From NCBI RefSeq assembly GCF_013284055.1, contig NZ_CP054143.1, positions 1,302,001 through 1,366,000 on the forward strand: DNA of 64,000 nt, written 5' to 3'. Under the pieces are notes generated by a model. That model worked only from the letters and a program-made list of their open reading frames with translations. It was not told where the DNA came from and did no database searches. The DNA is from Deefgea piscis (lineage in GTDB: Bacteria; Pseudomonadota; Gammaproteobacteria; Burkholderiales; Chitinibacteraceae). The position numbers were made by a program, and so were the translations under genes. Position 1 is the stretch's first letter; each line of letters opens with the position of its first letter. Shown piece after piece: positions 60,775-64,000 of the stretch.

Positions 60775-61202
60775 GTTGTCCCTTTATACGGTTCGTCTTG
60801 AGTTAATTCCAAAGTATCTATTTGGCATTTTATCACCGTGTGGCGTCGTGGTTTAGGCTCAGTAATGAAGGCGGCTTAGCTTGAGCAAGCCGCGCGGAAT
60901 TACATTTTGATCGGCAACGATCTTGGCGACTTACGTCTTTAGCTAACCCGTCCTACGCTGGGATACAAACCACGCCTGATATTCCGGCGGTGTTTTGGTA
61001 TCTGGATTGGCGGTTTTTTACTACGCGGCTTGTTATCGCATCATGGGGCTGGTGCTGATGGGGTGGTGCGGTGCTGGAATTGATGTATTTCATCGTGGCG
61101 ATTGATTGATCATGCTTAGGGGGCTATACCCCTTTATGGCGGGTGGTGGCGTGGTGGCTGCTGTGGGATGGTCGGGCTTGGTTTGGCGTGAAGGAGTTTT
61201 GG
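60775..61202. other. intergenic region with a decayed third repeat copy
   Basis: About 430 bases without a credible gene. At 60964-60994 the sequence ACAAACCACGCCTGATATTC followed by CGGCGGTGTTTT resembles the start of the structured repeat, and then diverges. Near the end a small stem AGGGG/CCCCT is at 61118-61133. Confidence 0.45.
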
Positions 61203-62315
61203 GTGGCGACGACACTTAAATCACAATTTGGTTTGGATATTGCGAAGCAGATTGCTCAGCATATTTCGGCGGTGTGGGGCGAGTTTGATGCTCGGGCTTT
61301 TTGTGCAGAGGTGGCACAAGGCTATGAGGAGTTAGCGTTGATGCCACGGGCGCGGCGGGTGGCTGAGGTGTTGGCGCACTATTTGCCTGCGGCGTATCCA
61401 GAGGCGTTGGCGATTGTTTTGGCGTCGATTCAGGTAGCTAAACCCGAGGCCAAGGCGCAGGAGATGACGGGTTTTTTTTATTTGCCACATACCTGTTTTG
61501 TTGCACAACATGGTTTAGCGCATTTTGCCGAGTCGATGCAGGCACAATATATTTTGACGCAGTATTTCAGCGCCGAATTTAGTATTCGCCCATTTATTGT
61601 GCGTTATCCCGAGCCGGCGCTGGCGCTGCTGGCTAGGTGGGCGAGTGATGAGAATGAACATGTACGCCGCTTGGTGTCAGAAGGCACTCGGCCTCGCTTG
61701 CCGTGGGGGAGTCGATTGGCGGCGTTTCAGCGCGATCCTCGCCCGGTATTGGCTTTGTTAGAGCGACTCAAAGACGATCCGGCGTTGTATGTGCGCCGTT
61801 CAGTTGCGAATAATCTTAACGACATTGGCAAAGATAATCCGCAGGCTTTATACGCGACGGCAAGTGCATGGCTGCGCGGGGCCAGTGCCGAGCGGGCGTG
61901 GATTGTGCAGCATGCTTTGCGCTCGGCGATTAAGCGTGGTGAAGCTGGGGCATTGGCGGTGCTGGGGGTGTCACCGGCGGCGCAGTTGCAGCTGGTGACG
62001 GCGAGTATCGGGCCGGCGCAGGCTCAGTTGGGTGAGGTATTGCGCGTGGCGCTGCAGTTGGAAAATCGCGATAACACCCGGCAAAAATTCGTCATTGATT
62101 GCCAAATTCATTATGTGAAAGCCAACGGCCAAACCCGCGCCAAAGTGTTTAAGCTCAAAACCCTCCACTTGGCTGCCGGTGAGCGCGTGGCGCTGAGTAA
62201 AAGCATTTCGCTGGCGAATATGAGTACGCGGCAACATTATGCGGGCCGACATCAAGTCGATGTGTTGGTGAATGGGGTGGCGCAGCCGGTGGGGGTGTTT
62301 GAATTGCGCTGCTAA
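61203..62315 (+). CDS. DNA alkylation repair protein, AlkC-like
   Basis: 370-residue HEAT-like-repeat protein of the AlkC/AlkD DNA glycosylase group, which excises alkylated bases such as 3-methyladenine. HEAT-type helices carry RRVAEVLAHYLPAAYPEALA, HVRRLVSEGTRPRLPWG and VRRSVANNLNDIGKDNP. A C-terminal beta-rich part (EVLRVALQLENRDNTRQKFV to the end) fits the Ig-like domain known in AlkC. The start is GTG at 61203 with AAGGAG seven bases upstream; an earlier ATG at 61143 has no such site. The FUSC gene follows immediately. Confidence 0.85.
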   Translation: MATTLKSQFGLDIAKQIAQHISAVWGEFDARAFCAEVAQGYEELALMPRARRVAEVLAHYLPAAYPEALAIVLASIQVAKPEAKAQEMTGFFYLPHTCFVAQHGLAHFAESMQAQYILTQYFSAEFSIRPFIVRYPEPALALLARWASDENEHVRRLVSEGTRPRLPWGSRLAAFQRDPRPVLALLERLKDDPALYVRRSVANNLNDIGKDNPQALYATASAWLRGASAERAWIVQHALRSAIKRGEAGALAVLGVSPAAQLQLVTASIGPAQAQLGEVLRVALQLENRDNTRQKFVIDCQIHYVKANGQTRAKVFKLKTLHLAAGERVALSKSISLANMSTRQHYAGRHQVDVLVNGVAQPVGVFELRC

Positions 62316-62335
62316 TGCGGACAAAGGAAACACCG

Positions 62336-63445
62336 ATGCAATTTTCATTTTTAAATCAATCCAAGGCGATACACACCGATTTAAAGCAGGCTTGGCTGAA
62401 TATCAAAAATAATGAGATTTCAGTCTTGGATGTGGCCGCGTCGGTGTGTTCGGTAGCGTTGGCGATTTTTATCGCGCATCAACTGCATTTTGAATATTCG
62501 ATGTGGGCGGCGTTTAGCGCCTATGTGGTGATGCGGCCGTTTTTTAATCAGACCTTAACGCGGGGTGTCTTAAGAATCGTTGGCACTTTGCTCGGTGGTG
62601 CGGCTGGGGTGGCTTTGGCGCTGTTTTTTCCGCGTGAACTCAATTTATTCAGCGTGTGTGCGATCTTTTTTATCGTCAGTAGCGTAACGGCGTATTACGC
62701 CAACGTCGTTTCTGATCAATACAATTATGCGGTGCTGTTTTTTGGTTTAACGTTCAGTTTAATTGTCGGCTACGCCTTTGCTTATCCGCAGCAAGATATT
62801 GTGCATATCGGTTGGATGCGGGCGGCCGATGTGATGGTTGGGTCTTTATCGACGATTTTTGTGTCGGCCGTTTTGCAATTAATCGTCAAAAAACCAGCCA
62901 CTTCGCCGCCAGCCAAAGCCCGCACGTCGCCACCGGCTCAACAAGATCAGCAATATTTGCCCTTTGCGCTCTTGGCGGGTTTGTCGACTGGATTAACGCC
63001 ACTCTTGGTGATTTGGGGTGGGCAAATGATTTTTATTCAAGCGACAGTGACTATTTTAGCGGTATCCAATCAACCACGGGTGGCGTCGATTAATTTGCCG
63101 GCGGCGTCGATGAAAAAACTGATGTACCGCGCCATCGGCTGTTTTTCGGGCGCTTTGCTTGGCATGGCCTTTAATTTTATCTGCGTGTTTTTCTCGTCCT
63201 ACGCGCTCTTGATGCTGCTGACTTTGCTGGGTACGGCGGTGGGCAAAATTTTGCAAGATAGCAACGCCGAGTCGTCGTATATGGGCGCGCAATTTGCCGT
63301 GGGTTTATTGATGGTGAGTGTGCACGATTCGGTGGCTTTGCTCAATGATCGCTTCGGTGTGCATCGATTTCTGGGGGTGATGGTGGGCTTGGCCCTTTTG
63401 GCCGGCATGCTGGCGCTATTTGCGCCTCGGCAAAAACCAAACTAA
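62336..63445 (+). CDS. FUSC-family inner-membrane protein
   Basis: 369-residue multi-pass membrane protein of the FUSC (fusaric acid resistance/aromatic acid exporter) family. Hydrophobic blocks include VAASVCSVALAIFIAHQ, the conserved WAAFSAYVVMRPFFNQTLTRG with GVLRIVGTLLGGAAGVALAL, and a second half starting FALLAGLSTGLTPLLVIWGG. It lacks the long soluble domain of full-size exporters. ATG at 62336 has AAAGGA eight bases upstream; the ATG at 62315 overlapping the alkC stop is a less likely start. The substrate is unknown. Confidence 0.85.
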   Translation: MQFSFLNQSKAIHTDLKQAWLNIKNNEISVLDVAASVCSVALAIFIAHQLHFEYSMWAAFSAYVVMRPFFNQTLTRGVLRIVGTLLGGAAGVALALFFPRELNLFSVCAIFFIVSSVTAYYANVVSDQYNYAVLFFGLTFSLIVGYAFAYPQQDIVHIGWMRAADVMVGSLSTIFVSAVLQLIVKKPATSPPAKARTSPPAQQDQQYLPFALLAGLSTGLTPLLVIWGGQMIFIQATVTILAVSNQPRVASINLPAASMKKLMYRAIGCFSGALLGMAFNFICVFFSSYALLMLLTLLGTAVGKILQDSNAESSYMGAQFAVGLLMVSVHDSVALLNDRFGVHRFLGVMVGLALLAGMLALFAPRQKPN

Positions 63446-63447
63446 CT

Positions 63448-63496
63448 GGGTATATCTATGTGGCTATTAATTAATAATATCTAGATAGACATACCC
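63448..63496. repeat. GTAT/ATAC palindromic repeat, copy 7
   Basis: 49 bases, starting two bases after the FUSC stop codon. Left arm GGGTATATCTATGTGGCTAT; right-arm complement GGGTATGTCTATCTAGATAT; most positions pair, with an AT-rich loop. Confidence 0.8.
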
Positions 63497-63504
63497 TGCA
63501 AAAA

Positions 63505-63597
63505 CTATTTTAGCTTGGCGTCGTTTGCAAATTGGGCGAGCAGATTTTGTACTGCAGGCATAAAGGCTTGTGCCGTTTGATTGGCAAACTTCGCAAC
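63505..63597 (-). pseudogene. possible gene remnant (C-terminal fragment)
   Basis: On the minus strand, 31 codons without ATG, ending in TAG, encode a helical peptide KFANQTAQAFMPAVQNLLAQ followed by FANDAKLK. It looks like the end of a real protein with normal codon use, but an in-frame stop lies just upstream. It lies eight bases from palindromic repeat copy 7. Could be a decayed gene or chance. Confidence 0.3.
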
Positions 63598-63640
63598 CTA
63601 AATCAATGCCCTTTGCCTAGACTTTGCGCTTGGAGGTGTG

Positions 63641-64000
63641 ATGAATAAAAGCCGAACTCGGGATGATTATTCGCGGCGTTTGATGCGGGTGGTGCAGTTG
63701 TTGTGGCAAGAGCCGGCGCGCAATTATTCGCTGGAGCAAATTGCGGATGTGGCGCATTTTTCGCCGTTTCATTTTCACCGGATTTACCGTGAAATGATGG
63801 GCGAAACGGTGACCGCAACGCAGCAGCGCTTGCGCCTGCATTTTGCTTCGCGTGATTTGGCGCAGGCTAGCGATTGGTCTTTGCTGCGCATTGCCCAGCG
63901 CGCGGGGTATCAAAGTAGTGCGGCGTTTGTGCGCTCGTTTGCGGCTGCGTATGGCGTGACGCCGGGTGCTTATCGTCGCCAACGCTGGCAAGACCTCCAG
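63641..64000 (+). CDS. AraC-family transcriptional regulator (partial, 3' end outside)
   Basis: First 120 residues. The DNA-binding domain is at the N-terminus, with both helix-turn-helix motifs: YSLEQIADVAHFSPFHFHRI and LLRIAQRAGYQSSAAFVRSF, ending AAYGVTPGAYRRQR. An N-terminal AraC domain followed by further sequence is typical of regulators with a C-terminal GyrI-like effector domain; that part lies past the window edge. TGGAGG precedes the ATG at 63641. Confidence 0.93.
   Translation, partial: MNKSRTRDDYSRRLMRVVQLLWQEPARNYSLEQIADVAHFSPFHFHRIYREMMGETVTATQQRLRLHFASRDLAQASDWSLLRIAQRAGYQSSAAFVRSFAAAYGVTPGAYRRQRWQDLQ

Overview
The window looks like chromosomal core sequence from a Gram-negative betaproteobacterium of the order Neisseriales, probably in the Chitinibacter/Deefgea/Iodobacter neighbourhood. 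That placement is inferred from gene content and gene order and was not checked by a search. Supporting signs are the mnmG-rsmG-parA-parB-atpIBEFHAGDC-glmU order, a hemC-hemD-hemX-hemY cluster, a FimV-like protein, two chemoreceptors, and a patatin/3-hydroxybutyrate dehydrogenase pair suggesting polyhydroxybutyrate metabolism. No insertion sequence, prophage, CRISPR array or rRNA operon was seen.

Layout. 0-2.7 kb: truncated xthA diverging from pyrE, a secreted DUF4124 protein and a polyphosphate glucokinase. 2.9-14.4 kb: mnmG-rsmG-parA-parB, then the complete F-type ATP synthase operon, which has a near-consensus promoter and ends at a strong terminator. parB carries an apparent frameshift at a run of eight G. 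14.5-20.9 kb: glmU, a UPF0149 protein, ychF, yggX, ppk1 and sixA. 21-28.2 kb, minus strand: hemCDXY, fimV-like, dinB. 28.3-34.7 kb: a small orphan ORF, a cytoplasmic GH13 enzyme, tRNA-Leu(CAA), a DUF2502-like protein, yciH-def, a chemoreceptor and a YkgJ-type protein. 35-45.4 kb: rlmF, DUF2946 and PepSY membrane proteins, DUF1269, a poly-HAMP chemoreceptor, a MazG-like hydrolase, and a LysR regulator diverging from an MBL-fold/DsbA-like pair. 45.4-59 kb: histidine acid phosphatase, a COG2509 flavoprotein, dsbA, a SPOR protein, a DUF1456 protein, argH, GNAT, Gfo/Idh/MocA, patatin, hbdH, cutC and trpS. 59-61.2 kb: a small accessory patch with AT-rich orphan ORFs and two copies of a structured non-coding repeat. 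61.2-64 kb: an AlkC-like glycosylase, a FUSC membrane protein and the start of an AraC-type regulator.

How genes fit together. Polyphosphate can be made by Ppk1 and spent on glucose by PpgK; a cytoplasmic GH13 enzyme could supply that glucose. DsbA, a DsbA-like CGWC protein and a periplasmic acid phosphatase point to an active periplasm. The hem genes form one overlapping transcription unit.

The most unusual material is non-coding. First, a family of about 45-53 bp palindromes ends in GTAT...ATAC; I count seven, five clear and two degenerate, all between genes. Second, a pair of long structured repeats at 59.8 and 60.2 kb have hairpin arms that differ in sequence yet still pair. Third, a short motif around CTGTTGACGTT occurs five times between 31 and 39 kb. 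Other points for a second look are the parB G-run frameshift, an MBL-fold protein that has lost its HxHxDH metal motif, and the multi-HAMP chemoreceptor. I found no convincing new multi-gene defence or metabolic system.
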